A stretch of 62,356 nt of DNA, taken from Bacteroidia bacterium (lineage in GTDB: Bacteria; Bacteroidota; Bacteroidia; Bacteroidales; VadinHA17). Where the stretch lies: assembly GCA_026391555.1 (NCBI GenBank), contig JAPLEB010000043.1:1-62356 (forward strand), given 5' to 3'. Below the pieces are notes generated by a model that saw only the letters and a program-made list of their open reading frames with translations, did no database searches and had not been told where the DNA came from. This document shows, one piece after another, positions 1-7,604 of the stretch. Positions within the stretch are counted from its first letter, which is position 1. Every line of letters starts with the position of its first letter. The position numbers and the translations under genes are program-made.

Positions 1-248
1 GCAACCGACCCAAGCAAAGCAGCGATACCCCAACCTTCAATTCCCGAACCTTTACCCATATAATGTATCAGTGTTTCATTCGGTATCAGAAACAGGATTA
101 CACTAATCAACGCCAGCATCAATAAAAGAAGAGGCAAAAGATTAAGGAACATGGTTAATCCCTTTTTAATTCCTTTTGACGTTTTCCGATAATCGAATAA
201 GAAGGAAAGACCAATACACCCAAATGTTATGATAGATAATAAAAGCAT
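1..248 (-). CDS. Partial inner-membrane permease (runs off left edge)
   Basis: The reverse strand from the ATG at 246-248 is open to the window edge (82 codons). The product starts with a hydrophobic segment (about residues 2-20), a short basic stretch containing DYRKTSKGIKKG, a second hydrophobic segment (about 33-55), then a Gly-rich motif near GKGSGIEGWG. This looks like the start of the small permease that often accompanies DUF318/ArsP-type permeases; that assignment is from memory of the family. It is the most distal gene seen in the leftward ars-like cluster, and its start overlaps the 41-codon fragment upstream by 22 nt. The C-terminus and therefore the true length are not visible. Confidence 0.7.
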   Translation of the reverse strand, partial: MLLLSIITFGCIGLSFLFDYRKTSKGIKKGLTMFLNLLPLLLLMLALISVILFLIPNETLIHYMGKGSGIEGWGIAALLGSV

Positions 249-352
249 TTTTGTCTTTCGGGGTTGCTTAACTTTCTGGCAACAACATCTGAATATTTTC
301 CTGTGTTACTTGCACCTGAACATGAAACGACTGTCAAACTTTTTGATTCCAT
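227..352 (-). pseudogene. Truncated DGC-type zinc-binding protein fragment (41 aa)
   Basis: A 41-codon ORF between the two permeases, starting 12 nt after the upstream permease stops. Its N-terminus, TVVSCSGASNTGKYSDVVARKLS, with the CSGASNTGK signature, resembles the start of DGC-domain putative zinc-binding proteins, which are normally about 110 residues or more. Here the frame closes shortly after ARKLSN, inside the start of the next permease, so the other conserved cysteines are missing. I read it as a deletion or frameshift remnant. A small translated leader coupling the two permeases by the 22-nt overlap is the alternative. Family recognition rests on a short motif only. Confidence 0.45.
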
Positions 353-364
353 TTTATGAGTTAT

Positions 365-1387
365 TTAAAAAATCATATTGAATAAATATCCTACGATCAT
401 TATTCCGAATCCTACTACACCAATAAATGTGAAAATCAACGGGAGCTTCAATACTTTACGCAGGATTATCATTTCGGGAAGAGATAAGCCAATTACTGCC
501 ATCATGAAAGCAAGAGCAGTTCCCAATGATGCTCCTTTTTCGATAAGTACCGATACAATTGGTACAATACCGGCAGCATTGGAATATAATGGAATACCAA
601 TTAAAATTGACAACGGGACAGAATACCAGGCAGATTTGCCCATGAGCGCTGCCATAAATTCTTCGGGGACATAACCATGTGCACCAGCTCCGACTGCGAT
701 ACCTAAAGCTACATAGATCCATACTTTGCCTACTATATCCCTTATGGCATCATACCCGAGGCTGATTCTGCTACCGAATGTTATTTTCTCTTCTTCCTCC
801 CCATTATTACCCAGATGTGTCTCATAGACCCATGGTTCCACCCATTTTTCAAGCTTTAGCAAACCAATTACCCATCCGGCAACGATTGCTATAGCCAACC
901 CTGTTCCCACATATATCGCAGCTACCTTCCATCCGAACATTCCGTATAGAAGAACTACAGCAACTTCATTAATCATGGGAGATGAAATAAGAAAAGAGAA
1001 TGTGACTCCCAAAGGAACACCAGATTCCACGAATCCCAGAAATAAAGGAATAGCAGAACATGAGCAAAATGGAGTGACGATTCCTAATGCTGATGCCATT
1101 ACATTTCCTGTGAATGTCTTTTTCCCTTCAAGTGCTTTACGGGTTCGTTCAGGTGTGAAATATGTCCTGATAATTCCTACAAAGAAAATAATAAGTGTAA
1201 GCAACATCATGACCTTGGGGAATTCAAAAACAAAGAAACGTAGAGCTTCAGTGAGATGTGCCCCTTTTGTCATTCCGAAAACTGAATTAATAAGCCAATT
1301 GGTTACTGGTTGAAGGTTATGATATATAATGTACCAGACAGGTAATGATACAACTGGTAACCAGATATTTGTTTTAACGTTTTTCAT
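365..1387 (-). CDS. DUF318/ArsP-family permease (organoarsenical or metal efflux)
   Basis: A 340-residue polytopic inner-membrane protein with about eight hydrophobic segments. The signature TPFCSCSAIPLF (Cys108 and Cys110) in a membrane segment is characteristic of the DUF318 permeases, which include the organoarsenical exporter ArsP and the SO_0444 putative Cu/Zn exporters. A second loop, SFLISSPMINEVAVV, is also typical. A charged cytoplasmic loop with an EEEEK run lies near residue 200. It is transcribed leftward, apart from arsG by 52 nt, and that gap holds its own copy of the ArsR operator, so it may have its own regulated promoter. The substrate cannot be read from sequence; trivalent organoarsenicals are likeliest from the neighbours. 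Confidence 0.85.
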   Translation of the reverse strand: MKNVKTNIWLPVVSLPVWYIIYHNLQPVTNWLINSVFGMTKGAHLTEALRFFVFEFPKVMMLLTLIIFFVGIIRTYFTPERTRKALEGKKTFTGNVMASALGIVTPFCSCSAIPLFLGFVESGVPLGVTFSFLISSPMINEVAVVLLYGMFGWKVAAIYVGTGLAIAIVAGWVIGLLKLEKWVEPWVYETHLGNNGEEEEKITFGSRISLGYDAIRDIVGKVWIYVALGIAVGAGAHGYVPEEFMAALMGKSAWYSVPLSILIGIPLYSNAAGIVPIVSVLIEKGASLGTALAFMMAVIGLSLPEMIILRKVLKLPLIFTFIGVVGFGIMIVGYLFNMIF

Positions 1388-1404
1388 TTCTATAAGAACT
1401 GATA

Positions 1405-1422
1405 TTTCGTCATACTACGAAA
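1405..1422. promoter_or_regulatory. Second ArsR-type operator upstream of the permease
   Basis: Perfect inverted repeat TTTCGT-N6-ACGAAA, 17 nt upstream of the permease start. The arms and the spacer length match the palindrome before arsR (3206-3225) exactly; the spacer bases differ (CATACT here, CTAATA there). The conserved arms with a free spacer are what a dimeric repressor site looks like. It suggests an internal repressor-controlled promoter for the permease genes. Confidence 0.7.
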
Positions 1423-1439
1423 TAATTTTGCAAATTTTT

Positions 1440-2138
1440 TTATAAGTAAATCCTGAAAATGAAATAAATACCAACAATAATAAAGAGTACTGCAATAACA
1501 CGTCTGAACCAGAGTTCAAAGATTTTAATCTTATTATAAACCCCTCCTATTCCCGAAACTGTGTATGCCAGCACCCATGCAATAATGATTACCGGAATCC
1601 CTGTTGCGATGGCAAAAATAACCGGCAAATATAATCCTGAAGCTGTTGACAGTGTTAAGGGAACCAGCATCCCGAAATAAAGCACTCCACTATACGGGCA
1701 AAAAGCTAGAGCAAACACTATACCCAATATCACTGCATCAATAAACCGCCATGACTTTCTCTTTTCCATCTTTTCCGAAAGTCTGCCAAAACCAGGGAAA
1801 TTTATTCTGATAAGATCAAGCATGAAAATTCCTATCAGAAATAACAAAGGTCCGATGATTTTCTCACCGTACCGCTGGAAAAACCCTGAGAATTTAAACT
1901 GATCTGCACCAAAATATATAATTAATGGAATCAGGGTATAAGTTATTGCTCTTCCAAGTGTGTAAAACAATCCATTGAAAAATACTCTGTTGCGGTTTTC
2001 CAGATCTTTGCTGATAAATCCGATAGCAGTAATGTTTGTTGCCATCGGACAGGGGCTGATAGCTGTCATCAAACCAAGTAATAAGGCTGTAACCCATGGC
2101 ATGGAACTGCTATCGAGAAGATTTATAAGAAAATCCAT
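1440..2138 (-). CDS. arsG: ArsG-family aromatic arsenical efflux permease
   Basis: A 232-residue membrane protein with about six hydrophobic segments, resembling the LysE/DsbD-like transporters. The motif SPCPMATNI (Cys30) in the first membrane segment and FCPYSG in a central segment are the paired proline/cysteine motifs of the ArsG group. ArsG proteins are described as exporters of trivalent aminophenyl arsenicals and occur with ArsE and ArsF. Here it follows an ArsF-like lipoprotein by 53 nt in the same orientation, the expected E-F-G order. Family membership is clear; the actual substrate in this organism is inference. Confidence 0.85.
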   Translation of the reverse strand: MDFLINLLDSSSMPWVTALLLGLMTAISPCPMATNITAIGFISKDLENRNRVFFNGLFYTLGRAITYTLIPLIIYFGADQFKFSGFFQRYGEKIIGPLLFLIGIFMLDLIRINFPGFGRLSEKMEKRKSWRFIDAVILGIVFALAFCPYSGVLYFGMLVPLTLSTASGLYLPVIFAIATGIPVIIIAWVLAYTVSGIGGVYNKIKIFELWFRRVIAVLFIIVGIYFIFRIYL

Positions 2139-2191
2139 AAGAGAAATATTGGAATAGGTGACGCAAAAAAAGATAGCCTTTCTGAGTCTGA

Positions 2192-2617
2192 TTACTGTTT
2201 AATCAGAGGATCTATCTTCGATTTCATTACCTCAGTAAATTTTTGTGGCTGAGAAACAGCATAAAGGAAACCTTCATTTGTAATATTGATCTTCTGGTCT
2301 CCCTTTACAATGAGAAGTGTCTGACTGTTTACACCCAGTTTTTCACCCATTGATTTACCAGTTGCCTCTTCAAGATTTAAAGCAGTAAAACTTATCTTAC
2401 CTGCTTTAACCTGATCAGCATAAAGCATCTCAACGTTCTTTCTTGCTTCTGCTTCCACTGTTTTGCAGGTTACACAACGAGCGGTCATGTGGAAGTAATA
2501 AACCTCAACATCGCCATTCTTTGAAACTGGTGAGGCGGGTTTCTGGTTTGTCTGGGCATTGCAGGAAATACCAGCCAGAGTGATCAATGCGAAACTTATT
2601 AAAAAGAATTTTCTCAT
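2192..2617 (-). CDS. arsF: ArsF-family thioredoxin-like lipoprotein
   Basis: 141 residues. A lipoprotein signal is visible (charged start, hydrophobic core, AGISC with Cys19 as the lipidation site), so it should be anchored on the periplasmic face. The mature part is a thioredoxin-like fold with RCVTCK (Cys48, Cys51) in the position of the redox CxxC. The family is annotated as the ArsF subunit involved in reduction of nitrophenyl arsenicals such as roxarsone or nitarsone. It lies 12 nt after the glutaredoxin-like gene and before arsG, within one leftward unit. The role in nitroarsenical reduction is taken from the family, not shown here. Confidence 0.8.
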   Translation of the reverse strand: MRKFFLISFALITLAGISCNAQTNQKPASPVSKNGDVEVYYFHMTARCVTCKTVEAEARKNVEMLYADQVKAGKISFTALNLEEATGKSMGEKLGVNSQTLLIVKGDQKINITNEGFLYAVSQPQKFTEVMKSKIDPLIKQ

Positions 2618-2629
2618 AGGGCTAGTTTA

Positions 2630-2863
2630 TTATTTGGTTAGAAACTGTTTTATCTCATCAACTGATGGTATACGTCCTTTTGAAACAACTTTTTCGTTAA
2701 CGACAAGGGCGGGAGTTGTCATGATGTTGAATTTCATAATCTCAACAATGTCTTCAACCTTTGTGATGGTAGCATCAATCCCATTATCTTTTACCACCTT
2801 ACGGGTAATTTTCTCAAGGGTCTTGCATCTTGAACAACCAGTGCCTAAAATTTTAATTTCCAT
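2630..2863 (-). CDS. TM0996/MTH895-type small redox-active disulfide protein
   Basis: A 77-residue cytosolic thioredoxin-like protein with the redox motif GCSRC (Cys10, Cys13) right after the first strand, and the cis-proline segment TTPALV typical of the fold. The length is normal for this family. It sits between arsR (14 nt gap) and arsF (12 nt gap), which corresponds to the ArsE position in arsEFG clusters, so an electron-donor role to ArsF or to metal(loid) reduction is a reasonable inference. It could equally be a general disulfide reductase carried along with metal resistance genes. Confidence 0.82.
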   Translation of the reverse strand: MEIKILGTGCSRCKTLEKITRKVVKDNGIDATITKVEDIVEIMKFNIMTTPALVVNEKVVSKGRIPSVDEIKQFLTK

Positions 2864-2877
2864 AATTCAATGAATTA

Positions 2878-3195
2878 CTATTTTCTATTAAAAAAAGTAC
2901 CAAGCAACTCTTTGGCTTCTGACCATCCGGTCCTATTTATACAATATTTAATATAAGGGGGATTTATTTCACCCTGAATTAAACCGGCTTCTTTTAATTC
3001 TTTCAGATGCTGAGAAAGTGTTGAACGGGCAATAGGAAGTTCCTCGGCCATATCACCGCTATAACAACATTTATCGGTATTCTTCACAAGAAAATCCATT
3101 ATAAACACTCTTACAGGATGTCCCAATGCTTTTGAGTACCGGGCAATCTTTTCCTGTTTATCAGTGTACACCTTCACCTTTTCCTTTATCTCCAT
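2878..3195 (-). CDS. arsR: ArsR/SmtB-family metalloregulator
   Basis: A 105-residue winged-helix repressor, first gene of the leftward cluster. Residues 20-35 (SKALGHPVRVFIMDFL) and the recognition helix IARSTLSQHLKEL (about 55-67) are typical ArsR features. The classical ELCVCDL metal site is not present; instead there is an adjacent Cys43-Cys44 pair in KCCYSGD and Cys85 nearer the wing, which suggests a type of thiol site different from E. coli ArsR. Binding As(III) or an organoarsenical is inferred from position and the cysteines. The palindrome at 3206-3225 immediately upstream suggests autoregulation. Confidence 0.9.
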   Translation of the reverse strand: MEIKEKVKVYTDKQEKIARYSKALGHPVRVFIMDFLVKNTDKCCYSGDMAEELPIARSTLSQHLKELKEAGLIQGEINPPYIKYCINRTGWSEAKELLGTFFNRK

Positions 3196-3205
3196 TTCAT
3201 TTAGT

Positions 3206-3232
3206 GTTTCGTCTAATAACGAAACAAAGATA
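3206..3232 (-). promoter_or_regulatory. arsR operator and overlapping -7 promoter box
   Basis: Inverted repeat GTTTCGT-N6-ACGAAAC at 3206-3225, beginning 11 nt upstream of the arsR ATG. On the reverse strand a -7 box TATCTTTG (TAnnTTTG consensus of Bacteroidota) occupies 3225-3232 and touches the palindrome. A repressor bound here would cover the transcription start, as expected for ArsR autoregulation. Confidence 0.72.
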
Positions 3233-3255
3233 TAAAAAATTTATGTAAAACTCCA

Positions 3256-3972
3256 TTATTCCGTGACAGTAAAAACCTGCTGAATCATTCTTGCAAGACC
3301 AAAAAAGTAACTCCTTTTTTGGTGGGTAAATTCTTGAGGGAAAACAGAAATGCCAAAATCAATATTTGAACTATTATGACCGCTGTTTGGATATTGTAAA
3401 TTAGCATTAGAAACATGCCTTAGCCCGGGCCTTATTTCAAACATGATTTTTCCAACTTTATATGCTGCGCCAAAAGTAATAATATCTGAAAAAGCAAACC
3501 CCCTGGCTACCCTCTCAGTTTCTGTGTCGGAAATCATAGGACCTATACTTCCCAAAATAAAAAAACTCAACCTGCCTTTAAGATTATATCTGACCAGAAA
3601 CCCAACATTTAACACATACTCGGTAATTGTTTCCTCTTTAGTAAAAATCTCTCTCTGTTCCAGGTAATCCGCTCCATCTTTCGGCTGAACATAATACTCA
3701 TTCAGGAGTTGATGCTTTGCTAAATATATTCCGGGTTCTAACTGCAATTCATAACTGAATACCCCTGATTTTTTTAACGGGTAATTAATCAGAACTTTAT
3801 AGCCATTGACATTATAACTATAATCAGGACTATTAAATGGGAAAAGTTGTTGTTTCCCAACTCCATAATTAAACCCTAATCTTAATAATCGACTTTCTTC
3901 CTGCGCGTATGATTGTGAGAACACCAGAATATTAATAACTATAACCAGATATAGTTTAAATTTTCTTTCCAT
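3256..3972 (-). CDS. PagL-like lipid A 3-O-deacylase (acyloxyacyl hydrolase), outer membrane
   Basis: 238 residues with a cleavable Sec signal (cleavage likely after SYA-Q near residue 24), followed by alternating beta-strand patterns of an eight-stranded outer-membrane barrel. The C-terminal motif RHVSNANLQ (His186, Ser188) matches the PagL catalytic His-x-Ser signature. PagL enzymes remove the 3-position acyl chain from lipid A in the outer membrane. The third acidic catalytic residue cannot be assigned with certainty; the downstream loop NSGHNSSN is where it would lie. It shares no obvious operon with arsR, separated by about 60 nt and transcribed leftward toward the next gene. Confidence 0.75.
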   Translation of the reverse strand: MERKFKLYLVIVINILVFSQSYAQEESRLLRLGFNYGVGKQQLFPFNSPDYSYNVNGYKVLINYPLKKSGVFSYELQLEPGIYLAKHQLLNEYYVQPKDGADYLEQREIFTKEETITEYVLNVGFLVRYNLKGRLSFFILGSIGPMISDTETERVARGFAFSDIITFGAAYKVGKIMFEIRPGLRHVSNANLQYPNSGHNSSNIDFGISVFPQEFTHQKRSYFFGLARMIQQVFTVTE

Positions 3973-4007
3973 CTGTTATTTTTAAAATTCTTTATCACTT
4001 GTAACCA

Positions 4008-5204
4008 TCATATATTTTGATCTTGTTCCATAAGAATTTGCTCTTTATGGATTTCCCTCAAAATATAGTATTGCAGGAATGGAGCACACAAAATAAAGTA
4101 TGAAATATCTGAAATACTGCTATAATAAGCTGAAGTGAATCCGCTTTCTATTATATGATAAATAAAATAACCAAGAATGGTGAGAAATAAAACCAGTCCG
4201 CTGTAAAAATAGTCATCATTGCCGGATTTGCACAAAAACGATGCGCCAATTGCAAGAATTAAAAAACAAACAGAAAAATGAAAAGGCATTAAATATGAAG
4301 ATTGTAATATAAAAGGATTAAACCGAAAAAAGTTCTCCGGGAAAATAATAAGAAGTGGTAAAAAAGTAATTATGAAAGTAATACCTGCAATCAAAACAAC
4401 AATGATCATATTCTTAATGCTGACCTCCTTTCTCCTTAACGCGGCAAGAGAGGAAATGATCACCGGAATCGCAAAAACACTTCTTGTCGATAGAGAAAGA
4501 CCTATGGCAAACGCCCAAAAATAAAGAGATTTTATGTTTTCTTGTTTGTTGATCGAGTTGAACCAGACAATGCACCCGAGAATAATTATTGAATTGAAAA
4601 AAATAGTACTCCTGCAAACTATTTCCCACAAAAGGTAAGCAGATCCCATTAGAAACAGGGAACTCCAAAGTTTAACAGTAGCAGGTATTTTCATCTTTTC
4701 AATAAAAAAAATAAATATGAATAACGCAAATAATGACATGTAACCAATTTCACCAAGCAGGTAAAAAGGTAAAGCTAAAATGAAATAAACCGGCATTGGT
4801 CCGGAAAGGTTCCCTAAATGCGATATGGCAAAATATGGATATTCATGATTAAATGATGCTTCCCAGAATGATGATATTCCACTCCACCTATCGACAATTA
4901 AGGATTCAGGAGCAATTGCTTTAAACATAATTATTGATAACAGGAAAAAAACCAAAACAGCCCATTTGTTTAATTGATTACACAACCTGTCTGAAAGCCT
5001 GACTTTGTCTTTTGCAATCCAGATAAATATATATATGATCAGCATAATAAAAGTGCCGATTCCCGCATACTCAGTAACCCTGCCTAAGTATTTGTTAATG
5101 AATAATAAGTTTATTGCAATTAGTAAAGAGATGCTTATGATAATCTTGATATCCTTTTTTATCTGCATAGTGATTGAATTATCGGGAATAACTCCTCCAA
5201 ACAT
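4008..5204 (-). CDS. Polytopic membrane protein of unknown function
   Basis: 398 residues with roughly ten hydrophobic segments, short loops and almost no extramembrane domain. The overall appearance (first segment followed by a soluble loop with RWSGISSFWEASFNHEYPYFA) recalls membrane glycosyltransferases of the GT-C type, but I see no clear catalytic motif such as an acidic pair in the first loop that I could assign. An ATG at 5168 (starting MQIKKD) is an alternative start that would give a more typical N-terminal signal-anchor. Its start lies 56 nt from the repeated element that precedes the divergently transcribed NRAMP gene. Confidence 0.6.
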   Translation of the reverse strand: MFGGVIPDNSITMQIKKDIKIIISISLLIAINLLFINKYLGRVTEYAGIGTFIMLIIYIFIWIAKDKVRLSDRLCNQLNKWAVLVFFLLSIIMFKAIAPESLIVDRWSGISSFWEASFNHEYPYFAISHLGNLSGPMPVYFILALPFYLLGEIGYMSLFALFIFIFFIEKMKIPATVKLWSSLFLMGSAYLLWEIVCRSTIFFNSIIILGCIVWFNSINKQENIKSLYFWAFAIGLSLSTRSVFAIPVIISSLAALRRKEVSIKNMIIVVLIAGITFIITFLPLLIIFPENFFRFNPFILQSSYLMPFHFSVCFLILAIGASFLCKSGNDDYFYSGLVLFLTILGYFIYHIIESGFTSAYYSSISDISYFILCAPFLQYYILREIHKEQILMEQDQNI

Positions 5205-5259
5205 GAATTCTCTATTTCTTTTTCAATCAAATTTAAGATAATTACAGAATATTACTGAC

Positions 5260-5305
5260 TAATTCTACTTTAACAGATTAGAATTAAATCTGATTTCTAT
5301 ATTTG
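5260..5305 (+). promoter_or_regulatory. mntH promoter with a 26-nt repeated palindromic element
   Basis: A partly palindromic element occupies 5260-5285: arms AATTCTA and TAGAATT flank the 11-nt core CTTTAACAGAT. Twelve nt later comes a -7 box TATATTTG (5298-5305), 57 nt before the NRAMP ATG. The 26-nt element is repeated exactly, as the reverse complement, at 43229-43254, where it also precedes a -7 box (43213-43220) in the same relative orientation. It occupies the -33 region, so it is a likely operator or activator site. Confidence 0.65.
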
Positions 5306-5361
5306 TTATAACTTGCTTTGTCATTCCGGTATTTGCCAGATAAGATTTGACGAAATCCAAT

Positions 5362-6654
5362 ATGTTGAATATTAAGAATTTTTTTAACCCATTCTGCTTT
5401 TTCAAAGACCTGAAAAGAAAAGATCATAACCCTTCTTACGGGGCGCTTGATATTTTCAAATATATTGGTCCCGGTCTGCTGGTAACTGCCGGATTTATCG
5501 ATCCGGGGAACTGGGCTGCAAATATTGCATCCGGCTCCGGTTATGGCTATACTCTTCTGTGGATTGTCACTTTGTCAACAATAATGCTCATCGTTCTGCA
5601 ACATAACGTTGCACATTTAGGAATTGCAACCGGGCTTTGTCTTTCTGAGGCGGCTACAATATACATTCATCCGAAGGTCTCAAAAGCTATTCTCTCTTTT
5701 GCAGTTCTGGCCTCTGTATCGACCTCTCTTGCTGAAATTCTGGGTGGCTCTATAGCATTAAATATGCTTTTTGATATCCCGATAAATACAGGCGCGGTTC
5801 TTGTAACTATTTTTGTGATAATCATGTTATTCACAAACTCATACAGAAATATCGAAAAATGGATCATCGGATTTGTATCAATTATCGGACTTTCATTTCT
5901 TTATGAGCTATTCCTGATTGATGTCGATTGGGTTACGGCAGGAATCTCCTGGATAAAACCTACTATCCCTGAAGGTTCAATGTTGTTACTGATGAGTGTC
6001 CTTGGAGCAGTAGTGATGCCCCACAACCTTTTTCTTCATTCAGAAGTTATACAAAGCCGCCAATGGAATCTGCAGGATGAAAAGATTATCAAAAAGCAGT
6101 TGAAATTTGAATTTGCCGATACATTATTTTCCATGATAATCGGTTGGGCAATAAATAGTGCCATGATCATACTTGCTGCTGCGACATTTTTTAGAAACAG
6201 CCAGAAAGTGGACGAACTTCAGCAGGCAGAAAGACTACTGGAACCGTTGCTGGGAACCAATGCCTCTGTTGTTTTTGCTGTTGCTCTTCTATTTGCCGGG
6301 GTTGCTTCATCTATCACCTCGGGAATGGCAGGCGGATCGATAGTCTCAGGAATGTATAAGGAGCCATATAATGTTAAAGATATCCATTCGAGGATAGGCA
6401 TTATTGTATCTCTGGTGGGGGCTTTAATAATGATCTTTTTTATAGGTAATCCGTTTAAAGGCCTTATATTGTCGCAGGTATTTCTGAGCATTCAGCTTCC
6501 ATTTACTGTAGCAATACAAATATACCTCACCTCATCAAAAAAGGTTATGGGAAAATATGTTAACAGCCCTTTTCTGATTGGTGTTTTATCGGTTATAGCC
6601 GGCATTGTTACTTTTCTTAATATTAAATTGCTTGTTGATTTTTTGATCAGTTAA
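5362..6654 (+). CDS. mntH: NRAMP-family divalent metal (Mn2+/Fe2+) importer
   Basis: About 430 residues with eleven predicted membrane segments. The two unwound-helix motifs that bind the metal are both visible: DPGN in GFIDPGNWA in the first segment and MPHN in VVMPHNLFLHSE in the sixth. These are diagnostic of proton-coupled NRAMP transporters. The longer ORF uses a TTG at 5347; I prefer the ATG at 5362 because a TAnnTTTG box lies 57 nt upstream and no initiation signal favours the TTG. The gene is preceded by a conspicuous repeated palindrome, suggesting regulation, possibly metal-dependent. Mn2+ versus Fe2+ preference cannot be decided. Confidence 0.92.
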   Translation: MLNIKNFFNPFCFFKDLKRKDHNPSYGALDIFKYIGPGLLVTAGFIDPGNWAANIASGSGYGYTLLWIVTLSTIMLIVLQHNVAHLGIATGLCLSEAATIYIHPKVSKAILSFAVLASVSTSLAEILGGSIALNMLFDIPINTGAVLVTIFVIIMLFTNSYRNIEKWIIGFVSIIGLSFLYELFLIDVDWVTAGISWIKPTIPEGSMLLLMSVLGAVVMPHNLFLHSEVIQSRQWNLQDEKIIKKQLKFEFADTLFSMIIGWAINSAMIILAAATFFRNSQKVDELQQAERLLEPLLGTNASVVFAVALLFAGVASSITSGMAGGSIVSGMYKEPYNVKDIHSRIGIIVSLVGALIMIFFIGNPFKGLILSQVFLSIQLPFTVAIQIYLTSSKKVMGKYVNSPFLIGVLSVIAGIVTFLNIKLLVDFLIS

Positions 6655-6676
6655 TCAGGTTTAAGAATTTATAATA

Positions 6677-7459
6677 ATGTCAGAGAAACAATATAAAATC
6701 GGCCTTGTATTAAGCGGAGGAGGTGCAAGGGGGTTCGCGCACCTTGGAGTGATGCAGGCATTAAATGAAGCCGGAATCTATCCCGATGTAATATCCGGAA
6801 CCAGTGCGGGAGCGCTGACCGGAGTTTTGTATGCCGATGGTTATACTCCAAAAGAGATCCTTGAGCTGCTGAATTCCGGCAACCGGCTTGACTTTATGCG
6901 ACCAGCATTCCCCAGGGAGGGATTACTGCAAATTGGCGGAATAATTAAAATATTGAAAACCAACTTACGTGCAAAAACATTTGAAGAGCTGAAAATTCCT
7001 TTATATGTATCGGCAACAGACCTGAATAATGGAAAGGCAGTATATTTTTCAAAAGGAGATCTGCTTGATCCGATTACTGCATCAGCGAGTATACCCGTGC
7101 TTTTTCAACCGGTAATAATCAATAAAATTTGCTATGTCGATGGTGGTGTTCTCGATAATCTGCCCGTTTGGCCAATCGAAAATAAATGTAAATTTCTTAT
7201 TGGTTCTTTCGTGAATCCGGTGGGTTATATTGAAAAAATCAGCGGGTTGATCAATATCGCTGAAAGGATTTTTATGCTCAGCATGTCAAAAGAAATTGTT
7301 GAAAAATCGAAGAAATTTGACCTTTTAATTGCCCCACAGGAATTAAAAAACTACAAAATACTCGACCCTGAAAAAGCCGAAGAGCTCTTTTCGGTTGGCT
7401 ATAATGCGACAAAAGAAAAGCTAAAGGAATTTGATTTTTATAAGCTGCCCGATAAATAA
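6677..7459 (+). CDS. Patatin-like phospholipase (cytosolic)
   Basis: 260 residues carrying all patatin hallmarks: the oxyanion loop GGGARG (14-19), nucleophile elbow GTSAG with Ser43, and the catalytic Asp155 in VDGGVLDNLP. There is no signal peptide or C-terminal barrel, so it should be a cytosolic or membrane-associated lipid acyl hydrolase of the RssA/YlbK type rather than a secreted toxin. It starts 22 nt after the NRAMP gene in the same direction and may be co-transcribed with it. Substrate is unknown. Confidence 0.9.
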   Translation: MSEKQYKIGLVLSGGGARGFAHLGVMQALNEAGIYPDVISGTSAGALTGVLYADGYTPKEILELLNSGNRLDFMRPAFPREGLLQIGGIIKILKTNLRAKTFEELKIPLYVSATDLNNGKAVYFSKGDLLDPITASASIPVLFQPVIINKICYVDGGVLDNLPVWPIENKCKFLIGSFVNPVGYIEKISGLINIAERIFMLSMSKEIVEKSKKFDLLIAPQELKNYKILDPEKAEELFSVGYNATKEKLKEFDFYKLPDK

Positions 7460-7604
7460 TTGTATTTTTTGATTGACCCTTATCAGCTTAAATATAATGA
7501 ATAGACGTTCTCAAGATCTGAATTATAGTGTTTTTTGGGATAATTTTATCACTGAAGGTAGTATTAAAATAAGTGCATTCCAGAAAAAATAAACCCAAAA
7601 TATT

